From Mesorhizobium sp. (lineage in GTDB: Bacteria; Pseudomonadota; Alphaproteobacteria; Rhizobiales; Rhizobiaceae), in NCBI GenBank assembly GCA_019635735.1, contig JAHBYX010000002.1, positions 558,001 to 622,000 of the forward strand: a stretch of DNA of 64,000 nt, read 5' to 3'. Numbering within the stretch: the stretch's first letter is position 1; the number at the start of each line of letters is the position of its first letter. Shown here one piece after another: positions 9,651 to 18,298 of this stretch. Position numbers and translations under genes: made by a program. Below the pieces are notes generated by a model. The model was not told where the DNA came from. It did not search any database and worked only from the letters and a program-made list of their open reading frames with translations.

Positions 9651-11015
9651 TCACCTCGGCGGTGTGCCGTTGAGGCGCAGCGCCTCGCCCGCCAGGTAGA
9701 GCGATCCGCAGATCAGGATGCGCGGGGGAGTTTCTCCCTCCTCCCAGTTGTCCCGCAGCAGGAGCAGTGCGTTCTCGATGGACGCCACCGGCTCGGCCGA
9801 AAGCCCCGCTTCCACCGCATGCGCCGCCAGCACCGTGTTCGGCACGCTGGCCTCGCTCATGTTGACCGGCACCGTATAGACATGGCGCGCCATGCCCTCG
9901 AAGGCCCTGAAGAAATTCGTCTGATCCTTGGTGTTGATCATGCCGCAGATCAGGAACAGCGGTCGCGGGAACCGCTCCTCCTGCTCGACGATTGCCTCGG
10001 CGATGACGACGCTTGCGCCTGGATTGTGCCCGCCGTCGAGCCACAGTTCCGCGCCCCGTGGCGCGAATTCCGTCAACCGGCCCGTGCTGAGGCGCTGCAG
10101 CCGTCCCGGCCATTCGACCGTCTGCATCGCTTTCTCCACCGCAGCGATGCCGAGGTCGAAGCCGGCGGCTTTCACCGTCGCGATCGCGGCGGCGGCATTG
10201 GCGAACTGGTGCCGCCCGGGCAGGCGCGGCGGAGGCAGATCGAGGAGCCCGTCCTCGTCCTGGTAGATCAGGCGCCCGCTCTCCTCGAAAGCGATGAAGT
10301 CCTGCCCGTAGACATATGTCGGCGCGCCGAGACGTTCGGCCGTGGCCAGGATCACCTCGCGCGCCGCATCGCTGTCCTGCGCGCCGACCACCACCGGCCT
10401 GCCGGGCTTGATGATGCCCGCCTTTTCGGCCGCGATCAGCTCGACCCGGTCGCCGAGATAGGCCTCGTGATCGAGCGAAACGGGCATGATCGCGCAGGCG
10501 GCCGGGTTCTGGATCACGTTGGTCGCGTCGAAACGGCCTCCGAGCCCGACTTCGATAACCGCCGCGTCGGCGGGGTGTTCCGAAAACAGCAGGAAGCCGA
10601 CGGCCGTCAGGATCTCGAAAACGGTGATTGTCTGGCCCTCGTTCGCCGCGCCGACGCGCCTGATCGCATCTGCAAACACCTCGTCCTCGACGAACCTGCC
10701 GCCGCCTGGCGCGCCGATCCTGTAGCGTTCGTGCCAGTTGACGAGGTGGGGCGAGGTATGGACGTGGACGACATGACCGCTGGCTTCCAGCAGGGCGCGC
10801 GAGAAGGCCGCCGTCGAGCCCTTGCCGTTGGTGCCGGCGATGTGGATCACCGGCGGCAGCCGGTCCTGCGGATTGCCCAGCTTCTCCAGCAGCCGGCGGA
10901 TCCGGCCGAGCGACAGGTCGAACCCTTTCGGATGAAGGGTCATCAACCGATCGATCTCGCGTTCGGCAGCGCTTTTGGTCATCGGGAACATGCCTTCCGG
11001 TCGCAGGAGATTCAT
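9651..11015 (-). CDS. folC: Bifunctional folylpolyglutamate/dihydrofolate synthase
   Basis: A 454-residue Mur-ligase-family enzyme that adds L-glutamate to dihydropteroate and to reduced folates. It carries the P-loop HIAGTNGKGST (about 57-67), HTSPHL, GLGGRFDATN and the MPVSLDHEAYLG stretch. ATGs at 11015 and 10982 are both possible starts. The second (MTKSAAERE) has a GGAAGG ten bases upstream and may be the real one, giving 443 residues. It lies 54 bases after accD on the same strand, a linkage common in proteobacteria. Confidence 0.93.
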   Translation of the reverse strand: MNLLRPEGMFPMTKSAAEREIDRLMTLHPKGFDLSLGRIRRLLEKLGNPQDRLPPVIHIAGTNGKGSTAAFSRALLEASGHVVHVHTSPHLVNWHERYRIGAPGGGRFVEDEVFADAIRRVGAANEGQTITVFEILTAVGFLLFSEHPADAAVIEVGLGGRFDATNVIQNPAACAIMPVSLDHEAYLGDRVELIAAEKAGIIKPGRPVVVGAQDSDAAREVILATAERLGAPTYVYGQDFIAFEESGRLIYQDEDGLLDLPPPRLPGRHQFANAAAAIATVKAAGFDLGIAAVEKAMQTVEWPGRLQRLSTGRLTEFAPRGAELWLDGGHNPGASVVIAEAIVEQEERFPRPLFLICGMINTKDQTNFFRAFEGMARHVYTVPVNMSEASVPNTVLAAHAVEAGLSAEPVASIENALLLLRDNWEEGETPPRILICGSLYLAGEALRLNGTPPR

Positions 11016-11069
11016 CGCTCGGACACTCCACGCCTGCGTCGGGGTAAATGGGCGCTTCGACGCCGGAGT

Positions 11070-11981
11070 CTAGACGCCGGCCGTCACTGCGGGAGGAACC
11101 GCGCGCGCCATCTGGGCGTCAGCCTGCGCCACCGGCGTGTGCATCAGGATCTTGAGCAGGCGGGCGACCGTCTCCTTCATTTCCAGACGCGACACGACCA
11201 TGTCGACCATGCCGTGCTCCATCAGATACTCGGCCCGCTGGAAACCCTCCGGCAGCTTCTCGCGGATGGTCTGCTCGATGACGCGCGGTCCGGCAAAGCC
11301 GATCAGCGCGCCGGGCTCGGCGATATGGATGTCGCCGAGCATGGCGTAGGACGCGGTGACGCCGCCGGTGGTCGGGTTGGTCAGCACCACGACATAGGGC
11401 AGTCCCGCCTCGCGCAGCCGTTCGACCGCGACCGTCGTCCGCGGCAGCTGCATCAGCGACAGGATGCCCTCCTGCATCCGCGCCCCGCCGGACGCCGCGA
11501 ACAGCACCATCGGCCGCCTCTCGGCGAGGGCTACCTCGAACGCCTTGATGATCGCCTCGCCGGCCGCCATGCCGAGCGAGCCGCCCATGAAGGCGAAGTC
11601 CTGCACGCAGGCGATGATCGGCAGGCCCTCGATCGTGCCGCGCGCGGTCAGGATCGCGTCTTCCAGCCCGGTCTTGGCCTTGGCGTCCTTCAGGCGGTCG
11701 GTGTAGCGCTTCTCGTCGCGGAACCGCAGCGGATCGACCGCTGCCTTGGGGTTCTCGACGAGCGCATACTCGCCATTGTCCATGAAGAACTTCAGCCGGT
11801 CCTTGGCCGATATCTTCATATGGTGGCCGGAGGAGGGGATGACCCACTGGTTCTCCTCCAGGTCCTTGTGGAAGACCATCTCGCCGGTCTCGGGATCTTT
11901 GATCCAGAGGTTCTCGGGTATCTCGCGGCGCCCAAGCATCGAATTGATCTTCGGGCGGACGTAGTTGGTGATCCAGTTCAT
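11070..11981 (-). CDS. accD: Acetyl-CoA carboxylase carboxyltransferase subunit beta
   Basis: A 303-residue AccD, which with AccA transfers the carboxyl group from biotin to acetyl-CoA in fatty acid synthesis. The crotonase-type core is intact, with [24 protein letters not shown] and [12 protein letters not shown]. The N-terminal region where E. coli AccD has a four-Cys zinc ribbon aligns well (ENLWIK..., [10 protein letters not shown]), but all four cysteine positions are replaced, so no zinc ribbon can form. Alphaproteobacterial homologues often keep one of these cysteines; here even that position (WIKD) is Asp. It lies between trpA and folC on the same strand. Confidence 0.96.
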   Translation of the reverse strand: MNWITNYVRPKINSMLGRREIPENLWIKDPETGEMVFHKDLEENQWVIPSSGHHMKISAKDRLKFFMDNGEYALVENPKAAVDPLRFRDEKRYTDRLKDAKAKTGLEDAILTARGTIEGLPIIACVQDFAFMGGSLGMAAGEAIIKAFEVALAERRPMVLFAASGGARMQEGILSLMQLPRTTVAVERLREAGLPYVVVLTNPTTGGVTASYAMLGDIHIAEPGALIGFAGPRVIEQTIREKLPEGFQRAEYLMEHGMVDMVVSRLEMKETVARLLKILMHTPVAQADAQMARAVPPAVTAGV

Positions 11982-12017
11982 GGCCGGTCTCGCGTTGCTT
12001 GACGCAATGTGGGGCGA

Positions 12018-12857
12018 CTATTCGGCGGGAGCAAGGCGGGCCGCGCGAACGCCTGCGGCCAGGCCGGAGACGAGGGTCGCGACCGCATCCGCCGGATCGG
12101 CGGTCTTCTCACCCTTCGGGCCGAGCACGCTGGCGATCGTGTTGACGATCGCAGTGCCGACCACGACGCCGTCGGCCGAGGCGCCGATCGTGCGCGCCTG
12201 CTCGGCGGTCTTTACCCCGAAGCCGACGCAGACCGGCAGATCGGTATGTCCCTTGATGCGCTTGACCGCTGAAGCCACCTTGCTCGTGTCGGCGAGCGCC
12301 GAGCCGGTGATGCCCGTCATCGACACGTAGTAGACGAAGCCCGACGTGTTCTCGAGCACCTTGGGCAGGCGCTTGTCGTCGGTGGTGGGGGTCGCGAGGC
12401 GGATGAAGTTGATCCCGGCCTTGAGCGCGGGGATGCACAGTTCCTCGTCCATCTCCGGCGGCAGGTCGACGACGATCAGCCCGTCGATACCGGCGGCCTT
12501 CGCGTCGGCGAGAAACCGCTCGACCCCGTAGATATAGATCGGATTGTAGTAGCCCATCAGCACGATCGGCGTCTCGTCGTCGGACCTGCGGAATTCCAGC
12601 GCCATGTCCAGCGTCTTGCGCAGCGTCTGGCCGGATTTCAGCGCGCGCAGGCCCGCCGCCTGGATCGCCGGGCCGTCGGCCATCGGGTCCGAAAAAGGCA
12701 TGCCGAGCTCGATGATGTCGGCGCCTGCCCGCGGCAGCGCCTTCATGATCGACAGGGAAGTGGCGTAGTCGGGGTCGCCGCCCATGAAATAGGTCACGAG
12801 CGCCGGACGGCCCTCGCCCTTCAGTCGCGCCATGCGCCGGTCGATGCGGGTGGTCAT
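12018..12857 (-). CDS. trpA: Tryptophan synthase alpha chain
   Basis: A 279-residue TIM-barrel enzyme that cleaves indole-3-glycerol phosphate to indole and glyceraldehyde 3-phosphate. The catalytic acids are visible in [16 protein letters not shown], as Glu50 and Asp61. Loop residues VTYFMGGDP and [11 protein letters not shown], and the phosphate-binding GFGVKT, are present. The start codon overlaps the stop of the upstream ParE-type toxin (ATGA), so trpA translation may be coupled to the toxin rather than to trpB. In most relatives trpB and trpA are adjacent. It is followed 36 bases later by accD. Confidence 0.97.
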   Translation of the reverse strand: MTTRIDRRMARLKGEGRPALVTYFMGGDPDYATSLSIMKALPRAGADIIELGMPFSDPMADGPAIQAAGLRALKSGQTLRKTLDMALEFRRSDDETPIVLMGYYNPIYIYGVERFLADAKAAGIDGLIVVDLPPEMDEELCIPALKAGINFIRLATPTTDDKRLPKVLENTSGFVYYVSMTGITGSALADTSKVASAVKRIKGHTDLPVCVGFGVKTAEQARTIGASADGVVVGTAIVNTIASVLGPKGEKTADPADAVATLVSGLAAGVRAARLAPAE

Positions 12858-13165
12858 GCTAGGACTGCAGCCTCTTCATGAAACTCGAGCAGGTCGGGAT
12901 CCGCGCGCTGATCCCAGACACGGACGATTTCGATACGATCCTCTACAACTTGGTAGAAGATGGCGAAGGGAGTCCTCGGAACGGAGAGTTTCCGCAGGCC
13001 TTCCAAGCCTATCGAACGGCCGATGTAAGGGCTGTCGACGATATTGTCGATGGCCTTCGCATAGTGTCGGCGAGCGGCGGCCGCACCTTCCGGGAAGACC
13101 CTGCCGTAGTAGGTTCGGAACCAGGCCAGGTCTGGCCTGGTCGATGCGAGGTAGATCAGCTTCAT
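12854..13165 (-). CDS. ParE/RelE-family toxin of a type II toxin-antitoxin pair
   Basis: A 103-residue protein with the ParE/RelE-type fold signature: an N-terminal beta strand and two helices ([19 protein letters not shown]), the central [16 protein letters not shown], and the C-terminal strands [23 protein letters not shown]. ParE toxins block gyrase and RelE toxins cleave mRNA at the ribosome; sequence does not decide which applies. The start at 13165 overlaps the antitoxin stop by four bases (ATGA), and its own stop overlaps the trpA start the same way. The longer in-frame ATG at 13240 lies inside the antitoxin gene and is rejected. Confidence 0.82.
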   Translation of the reverse strand: MKLIYLASTRPDLAWFRTYYGRVFPEGAAAARRHYAKAIDNIVDSPYIGRSIGLEGLRKLSVPRTPFAIFYQVVEDRIEIVRVWDQRADPDLLEFHEEAAVLA

Positions 13166-13458
13166 CTTTGCCGTGGCGGCAGAAAAACATCTGGCTCCGG
13201 CGGAGCGAGTTCGTTCTCGCTGCCCCAGCTTTCCATCCATCGCATCATGGCTTCTGAGGAGATGAACACCCCCTTGTCGGCCTCGGCGATCCTCTCTTTC
13301 AGGATCGCGCGTTCGCGGGCAGGGATCTCGAGATAGGATTCGATGGCGCGCTCGGCGATTTCGGACTCGGAGACATTCAGCAGGCGTGCGTGCTCCTCCA
13401 GCTCTCGCTTCACGTCTGCCGTCACATGAAGGGAAAGCGGCACTTCGCCCATCGTCAT
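13162..13458 (-). CDS. Ribbon-helix-helix (CopG-type) antitoxin
   Basis: A 98-residue protein. Its N-terminus has the ribbon-helix-helix pattern: a short strand VPLSLHVTADV, then two helices KRELEEHARLLN and SESEIAERAIESYLE. The tail is acidic and flexible and ends in [11 protein letters not shown], typical of the toxin-neutralising part of an antitoxin. It should dimerise, bind its own promoter and cover the toxin encoded immediately downstream with a 4-nt overlap. It starts 65 bases after the trpB stop, enough for its own promoter and operator, so the pair can be expressed separately from trpB. Confidence 0.8.
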   Translation of the reverse strand: MTMGEVPLSLHVTADVKRELEEHARLLNVSESEIAERAIESYLEIPARERAILKERIAEADKGVFISSEAMMRWMESWGSENELAPPEPDVFLPPRQR

Positions 13459-13523
13459 GCTCCCGTCTTCGCGTCCGTCAAACGTAGCACATCCGCGAGC
13501 GCCTCGCCAAACCGGACCGTCGC

Positions 13524-14744
13524 CTACAGCCCCATGCCGAGAATCTTGCCGACCGTGAAGATGTCCTTGTCGCCGCGGCCGCACAGGTTCATCACGATGA
13601 TCTTGTCCTTGCCCATCTTCGGCGCGCGCTTGATCACCTCGGCCAGCGCGTGGCTGGGCTCGAGCGCCGGGATGATGCCCTCGATCCGGGTCAGCAGCTG
13701 GAAAGCCTCCAGCGCCTCCGTGTCCATGATCGGCACGTAGTCGACACGGCCGGACTCCTTGAGCCAGGAATGTTCCGGTCCGATGCCGGGATAGTCGAGG
13801 CCGGCCGAGATCGAATGGCCGTCCTTGATCTGGCCGTCGGCCGTTTGCAGCAGATAGGTGCGGTTGCCGTGCAGCACGCCGGGCGAGCCGGCGGTGAGCG
13901 AGGCGCAGTGCTCCTCGCCGTCCAGCCCCTTGCCGCCGGCTTCGACGCCGACGATCTGCACCGACCGGTCGTCGAGGAAGGGATGGAACAGGCCGATCGC
14001 GTTCGACCCGCCGCCGACGGCCGCCACCAGCATGTCGGGCAGCCGGCCCTCCACCTCCATCAGCTGCTGCTTGGTCTCGCGGCCGATCACCGACTGGAAC
14101 TCGCGCACCAGTTCCGGATAGGGGTGAGGACCCGCCGCGGTGCCGATCAGGTAATAGGTGTCGTCGACATTGGTCACCCAGTCGCGCAGCGCCTCGTTCA
14201 TCGCGTCCTTGAGCGTGCCGTGGCCGGCGGTGACCGGACGGACTTCTGCGCCGAGCAGCTTCATGCGGAACACGTTGGGAGCCTGCCGCTCGACGTCGGT
14301 CGCGCCCATGTAGACCACGCAGGGGAAACCGAACCGGGCGGAAACCGTGGCCGAGGCAACGCCGTGCTGGCCCGCACCCGTCTCGGCGATGATGCGCTTC
14401 TTGCCCATGCGCTTGGCGAGCAGGATCTGCCCCAGGCAATTGTTGATCTTGTGCGAGCCCGTGTGGTTCAGCTCGTCGCGCTTGAAATAGATCTTCGCGC
14501 CGCCGAGATGCTCGGTCAGCCGCTCGGCGAAGTAGAGCGGTGAGGGCCGGCCGGTATAGTGCTTGTTCAGGTGCTCGAGCTCGGCCTTGAAAGCCGGGTC
14601 CTTCTTCGCCGCGTGCCAGTGCTCCTCGAGGTCGAGAATGAGCGGCATCAGGGTCTCGGCGACGAAACGCCCGCCGAAGATGCCGAACATGCCCTGTTCG
14701 TCGGGACCGGTGCGGAAGGAATTGGGCTCGATCGGCTTGTTCAT
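13524..14744 (-). CDS. trpB: Tryptophan synthase beta chain
   Basis: A 406-residue PLP enzyme that condenses indole with serine. The PLP lysine is Lys99 in HTGSHKINN, the glycine-rich phosphate clamp is GGGSNAIG, and the GAGQHG and LLQTADGQ elements are intact. The chosen start at 14744 is preceded by an AGGAG ribosome binding site seven bases away. A longer in-frame ATG at 14981 adds 79 residues of Arg-rich, non-conserved sequence and is rejected. It is probably the first gene of the unit trpB-antitoxin-toxin-trpA-accD-folC. Confidence 0.97.
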   Translation of the reverse strand: MNKPIEPNSFRTGPDEQGMFGIFGGRFVAETLMPLILDLEEHWHAAKKDPAFKAELEHLNKHYTGRPSPLYFAERLTEHLGGAKIYFKRDELNHTGSHKINNCLGQILLAKRMGKKRIIAETGAGQHGVASATVSARFGFPCVVYMGATDVERQAPNVFRMKLLGAEVRPVTAGHGTLKDAMNEALRDWVTNVDDTYYLIGTAAGPHPYPELVREFQSVIGRETKQQLMEVEGRLPDMLVAAVGGGSNAIGLFHPFLDDRSVQIVGVEAGGKGLDGEEHCASLTAGSPGVLHGNRTYLLQTADGQIKDGHSISAGLDYPGIGPEHSWLKESGRVDYVPIMDTEALEAFQLLTRIEGIIPALEPSHALAEVIKRAPKMGKDKIIVMNLCGRGDKDIFTVGKILGMGL

Positions 14745-15049
14745 GCCGTACTCCTGGATTCGGGGACAGGGTAACAGGTACGCCCCGGAAATGCGGTGGC
14801 AATGGCTATGTCGCGTCGACGGCGAAAAGTAAACTGCCTGCCGTATTTCGCGACGCTGCGGCCGGGCAGAGCTCCCGCATGGGAAAGGGGATCGGCCGGC
14901 AACCCGCCCTCCGTGCATCGATCGCCGCCGCCGCAAGAAATCTTTCCCGGCAACCCCTTGTTCCCATTCGCCACTCGCCATTCGCCACTCGCGTTTCTGT
15001 CCACATCCTTAGGACCTCCGTCATGATCTCCGCGCGAAAGGAGGCGGTG
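14745..15049. other. Divergent spacer between trpB and a hypothetical gene
   Basis: About 305 bases with no gene supported. It should hold the trpB promoter on the minus strand and the promoter of the small plus-strand gene. The only structure seen is the short tandem repeat listed separately and weak GC hairpins (CTGCC near 14834 with GGCAG near 14866). An in-frame extension of the plus-strand gene back to 14879 is possible but has no ribosome binding site and unusual composition. Confidence 0.6.
14962..14992. repeat. Short tandem repeat of CATTCGCCACTCGC units
   Basis: The stretch reads as two copies of a 14-base unit CATTCGCCACTCGC in direct tandem. Such CCATTCGCCACTCGC arrays are, as far as I recall, scattered through intergenic regions of Mesorhizobium relatives. 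It carries no evident coding signal. Confidence 0.6.
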
Positions 15050-15505
15050 ATGGACTGGAAGGCGCGGAGGAGAGGGGAGGTGGACGTGCTGAGGCGCATC
15101 ATGGCGTGGCTGCTTGCGCTCGCCGATCTCGCCGAAAGCGCCGCGGACGTCCCGCATCCCGTGCGCTGCCGCATGATGTGGGCTCTTCAGCAGGCAGACG
15201 AGGTGGTGCGTGAGTTCGTCGCCGGCTCCGTGTGGAACCCGGCCGGCCGTCAGTGGTCGCCGGCTGTAATGAGCGTCACCTACGGCAATGCGCCTGCCGA
15301 TGCGAGAAGCCTTGCTCTGAGCCTGCGCGCCCTGGCGCTCGTGGTCCAGACCATGGCCATGCAGGCGCGCCACCGGTCCAACTGCCGCAATGCTGTAGGC
15401 TTCGATGGCGACCGTCAGGACGGCCGGCCACGAGCCGATGCCGAAGGAACCATTCAGACGCTTTCGGCAGTGTTTGCTGACGTCGAACTCCACGACACCT
15501 CGTAA
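15050..15505 (+). CDS. Hypothetical protein between trpF and trpB
   Basis: I do not recognise a characterised family. The 151-residue product starts MDWKARRRGEVDVLRRIMAW and has a helical N-terminal half (LLALADLAESAADVPHPVR...WALQQADEVVREFV), then a region rich in Ala, Leu and Arg with no membrane segment strong enough to call. The start at 15050 follows an excellent AAGGAGG ribosome binding site five bases upstream, which is the best evidence that it is real; an ATG at 15023 is the alternative. It runs opposite to the flanking trpF and trpB, so it splits the trp genes. Codon use looks similar to neighbours. Confidence 0.6.
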   Translation: MDWKARRRGEVDVLRRIMAWLLALADLAESAADVPHPVRCRMMWALQQADEVVREFVAGSVWNPAGRQWSPAVMSVTYGNAPADARSLALSLRALALVVQTMAMQARHRSNCRNAVGFDGDRQDGRPRADAEGTIQTLSAVFADVELHDTS

Positions 15506-15650
15506 GCGTGTCGGTTCTTCTCCATCCCGCGGCTGGCGGACCGAAGGCCACTTGACGGGATGAACGGCACAGACCGGGAAAACGAGGACGGCGCAGAGGG
15601 AAGGCTTGCCCTGCGCCGGCGCCGGCGCGCGCCCTTCTCATGGCGAGCCG
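15506..15650. other. Convergent spacer with inverted repeats
   Basis: The region lies between the hypothetical gene and the trpF stop. It contains CATCCCG and CGGGATG separated by about 26 bases, and the self-complementary GCGCCGGCGCCGGCGC near 15611. Either could fold as a GC-rich terminator, but no T tract follows. Confidence 0.35.
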
Positions 15651-16298
15651 TCAGCTCCCGGCCTTTCGTACCGCCTCGAAGAACTCTCGGATCAGTCCCA
15701 CGTCCTTGACGCCCGGCGCGGATTCGACGCCGGACGAGACATCGAGTCCGGGCGGATGGGCGATGCGGATCGCCTCGGCCACGTTGCCGGGATTGAGTCC
15801 GCCCGACAGCATGTAGTCCAGACCGGGATCGAGGGCTGCGAGCAGGCGCCAGTCGAACGCCATGCCGTTGCCGCCGGGCAGTTCGGACCCCTTCGGCGCC
15901 TTCGCGTCGAGCAGCAGCCGGTCGGCCATGCCGGCAAAGCCCTGGATCGGCAGCAGGTCCGCCGGCTCGCTCACCGACAAAGCCTTCATCACCGGCAGGT
16001 TGAAGTGCTCGCGAATGTAGGCCGCGCGTTCCGGCGTTTCCTTGCCATGCAGCTGCAGCATGTCGGGTTTCATCGCGGTCACGATGCCGTCGAGAAACTC
16101 GTCCGTCGCGTCGACCGTCACCGCGACCGCCTTGGCGCGGCCCGTCGCCGCCTGCCGCAACTCCGCCGCCTGCTGCGGCGTCACGTTGCGCGGGCTCTTC
16201 GGAAAGAAGATGAATCCGACATGGCTCGCCCCGCCGTCGAGCGCGGCCGCGATCGTTTCGGGCGTGGAGAGGCCGCAGATCTTGATGTCGAGGGGCAT
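15651..16298 (-). CDS. trpF: Phosphoribosylanthranilate isomerase
   Basis: A 215-residue TIM-barrel enzyme of tryptophan biosynthesis catalysing the Amadori rearrangement of phosphoribosylanthranilate. The catalytic Cys8 lies in KICGLS and the catalytic Asp131 in LLLDAKAP. The phosphate-binding GGLNPGNV and VSSGVES are present. It is separated from trpB by an opposing gene and about 900 bases, so it probably has its own promoter in the 120-base spacer upstream. Confidence 0.96.
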   Translation of the reverse strand: MPLDIKICGLSTPETIAAALDGGASHVGFIFFPKSPRNVTPQQAAELRQAATGRAKAVAVTVDATDEFLDGIVTAMKPDMLQLHGKETPERAAYIREHFNLPVMKALSVSEPADLLPIQGFAGMADRLLLDAKAPKGSELPGGNGMAFDWRLLAALDPGLDYMLSGGLNPGNVAEAIRIAHPPGLDVSSGVESAPGVKDVGLIREFFEAVRKAGS

Positions 16299-16418
16299 GA
16301 TGCGGGCGAAATGCCATGAACCGCCGCGCGAGTCGAGAAAAACACGCAGCCGGCGGCATTGAGGCGTCCGACGCTCCGCCCTACTCTATTCCGCAGGCAG
16401 GAGCGGAAGGGGCACGAG

Positions 16419-16643
16419 ATGACCACGCAGAAGGCAACGATCGAGCAACTCGAGGAGAAGATCGGCCAAGCCTGCCAGGTGATCGGCCACTTGCTCGAAC
16501 AGGCGGGCTTCGACGGCGGCGAAGGCCGTCGCGCACTGGACTACTTCTCGAGCGACGAATTCGATCCCGGTTTCCTGCCCTGGCCGCGTCCGTCCGCGGA
16601 AGGGTTGCGGCCGGAAGAGCTGAACGCCGGCAACGACGGGTGA
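16419..16643 (+). CDS. Small hypothetical protein
   Basis: A 74-residue acidic protein, not recognised. It begins TTQKATIEQLEEKIGQACQVIGHLL, likely an amphipathic or coiled-coil helix, and ends with a Pro-rich, charged tail (DPGFLPWPRPSAEG). No membrane segment or cysteine pair is seen. GGAAGGGG lies about eight bases before the ATG, an acceptable ribosome binding site. It is divergent from trpF and convergent with the next gene, whose stop is three bases away. It could be spurious, but the start context and amino acid composition favour a real gene. Confidence 0.6.
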   Translation: MTTQKATIEQLEEKIGQACQVIGHLLEQAGFDGGEGRRALDYFSSDEFDPGFLPWPRPSAEGLRPEELNAGNDG

Positions 16644-16646
16644 GAC

Positions 16647-17405
16647 CTAGTCGAACCTGATCGCCTGCAGCGCGCTACCGTTCTTCTTCAGCCAGGCGCG
16701 CGCCTCGTCGGTGCGGGGGCACAGCTCGCGGCAGAGCGCCCAGAACCTGGGGCCGTGGTTCATTTCCTTCAGATGCGCCACCTCGTGCGCGACGAGGTAG
16801 TCGATCACCGCCGGCTTCGCCATCATGATCCGCCAGGAGAAGGACAGGCTGCCGTCCGAGGTGCATGAGCCCCAGCGGCTGGTCGTGTCCTTGAAGCGGA
16901 TCGCCTTGGCCTTGCGGCCGACCGCAGTGGTGTGCTTGGCCACCAGCGCCTCGATGTCCTTCTTGGCCTCGCGCTTGAGGTGATCGGCGACCCGCCGCGG
17001 CAGGTGTGTCCGTTCGCCATGGACGATCAGCGCCGGGATGCCCTCGACCTCGGAAATGGTGACCGACCCGCGCTTGCCGGGTTCATGAACGATCAGATGC
17101 GCAATCCCCCGCACCGGGATCTTCACGCCCGGCCTCACCTGCGGCTTGTCGGGCACCTTGGCGAGCCGTGCCTCCAGCCAGCCCTGGTGCCGGTCGACGA
17201 AACGGTCGACCTCGCGCGTCGAGATGCCCGGCGGAACGGTGACGCGCAGGCCCTGCCCGCCGGCGTCGATGCGCAGCGTCAGCCGCCGCGCCCGCGCATT
17301 CTCGACGATGCGCAGTGGCAGCGAGCGGCCGGCCACCTCATGCAGCCGCTCGAGCGGTTCTGCGGCCCGTCGCGGTTCGGGTTTTCGCAAGAGGGAGAAG
17401 ATCAT
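16647..17405 (-). CDS. YgjP-like M48-family metallopeptidase
   Basis: A 252-residue protein of the DUF45/YgjP family. The zinc site HEVAHLKEMNH gives ligands His207 and His211 with Glu208, and the third ligand His217. Before it is the family signature RFKDTTSRWGSCTSDGSLSFSWR. The N-terminal region has the RRLTLRID beta-rich domain common to this family. No signal peptide is seen, so it should act in the cytoplasm. Substrates are unknown; a link to DNA-protein repair by analogy with SprT/WSS1 proteases has been suggested but is not shown by sequence. Confidence 0.88.
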   Translation of the reverse strand: MIFSLLRKPEPRRAAEPLERLHEVAGRSLPLRIVENARARRLTLRIDAGGQGLRVTVPPGISTREVDRFVDRHQGWLEARLAKVPDKPQVRPGVKIPVRGIAHLIVHEPGKRGSVTISEVEGIPALIVHGERTHLPRRVADHLKREAKKDIEALVAKHTTAVGRKAKAIRFKDTTSRWGSCTSDGSLSFSWRIMMAKPAVIDYLVAHEVAHLKEMNHGPRFWALCRELCPRTDEARAWLKKNGSALQAIRFD

Positions 17406-17464
17406 GCGGCGATGATATGCGATTCGCGTGATCTGCAGATGAAGATCCGAGGCTGCTCGGATGG

Positions 17465-18298
17465 TCAGGTCGTCGCGTCCTCCGCCGGCGAGGTGATGCC
17501 GGCGCGCAGGAAGGCGACGACGAAGGTGCCGGACATCAGAAGCACTATCGTCGGCGCCGGTGCGGAGTCCAGGAAGAACGACAGATAGACGCCGAGAAAC
17601 GAGGCAACGACCGCGACCGCGACGGACACTGCCAGCATCACGCCGAAGCGTCGGGCGACGAGGAAGCCGATCGCGCCCGGCGCAATCAGCAGCGCGATGG
17701 CGAGGATGATGCCGACCGACTTGAGTGCGCCGACGATCGACAGTGACAGCAGCACCAGCAGCCCGTAGTGGAGCAGGCGCACGCTGAGTCCGATGGCACG
17801 GGCGTGCTGCGGATCGAAGGCGTGCAGCATCAGGTCGCGGCCGCGCACCACAAGCGCGGCGGACACGACCGCCGCGATCGCACCGGCCTCCGCGATGTCG
17901 CTCCAGCCGACGCCCAGCATGTCGCCGAACAGGATGTGGTCGAGATGCAGTTCCGTCTCGATCATCGAATAGAGCACCAGCCCCAGCCCGAACATGCCGG
18001 AGAAGAGGACGCCCATGACCGTGTCTTCCTTGATGCGGCTGTTCTCCTTCAGGTAGCCGGTGCCGACCGCGCAGAACATGCCGGCGGCGAAAGCGCCGAT
18101 GCCGATCGGCAGGCCGGCGACATAGGCCAGCACCACGCCGGGCAGCACCGCGTGGCTGACCGCGTCGCCCATCAGCGACCAGCCCTTCAGCACCAGGAAC
18201 GGTGACAGAAGCCCCATCGGCAGCGCCACCAGCAGCGAGACGATGAACGCCTGCTGCATGAACGGGAAGGAGAAGGGGAGGAGCAGGGTCTCGATCAT
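17465..18298 (-). CDS. sitD: Manganese/iron ABC transporter permease SitD
   Basis: A 277-residue ABC-3 family inner-membrane permease with about eight to nine hydrophobic segments. It has the family motif LKGWSLMGDAVSHAVLPGVVLAY near residues 37-60 and a cytoplasmic loop with ENSRIKEDTVMGVLFS that meets the ATPase. It is the last gene of sitABCD and overlaps sitC by four bases. The metal choice is set by the binding protein, whose ligands suggest Mn or Fe(II). Confidence 0.9.
   Translation of the reverse strand: MIETLLLPFSFPFMQQAFIVSLLVALPMGLLSPFLVLKGWSLMGDAVSHAVLPGVVLAYVAGLPIGIGAFAAGMFCAVGTGYLKENSRIKEDTVMGVLFSGMFGLGLVLYSMIETELHLDHILFGDMLGVGWSDIAEAGAIAAVVSAALVVRGRDLMLHAFDPQHARAIGLSVRLLHYGLLVLLSLSIVGALKSVGIILAIALLIAPGAIGFLVARRFGVMLAVSVAVAVVASFLGVYLSFFLDSAPAPTIVLLMSGTFVVAFLRAGITSPAEDATT

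Noticed and set aside
9516..12002. An 828-residue plus-strand frame over folC and accD
   Set aside because: It is antisense to two conserved genes, starts inside trxA and crosses the terminator at 9617-9646. Its composition is typical of a shadow frame.
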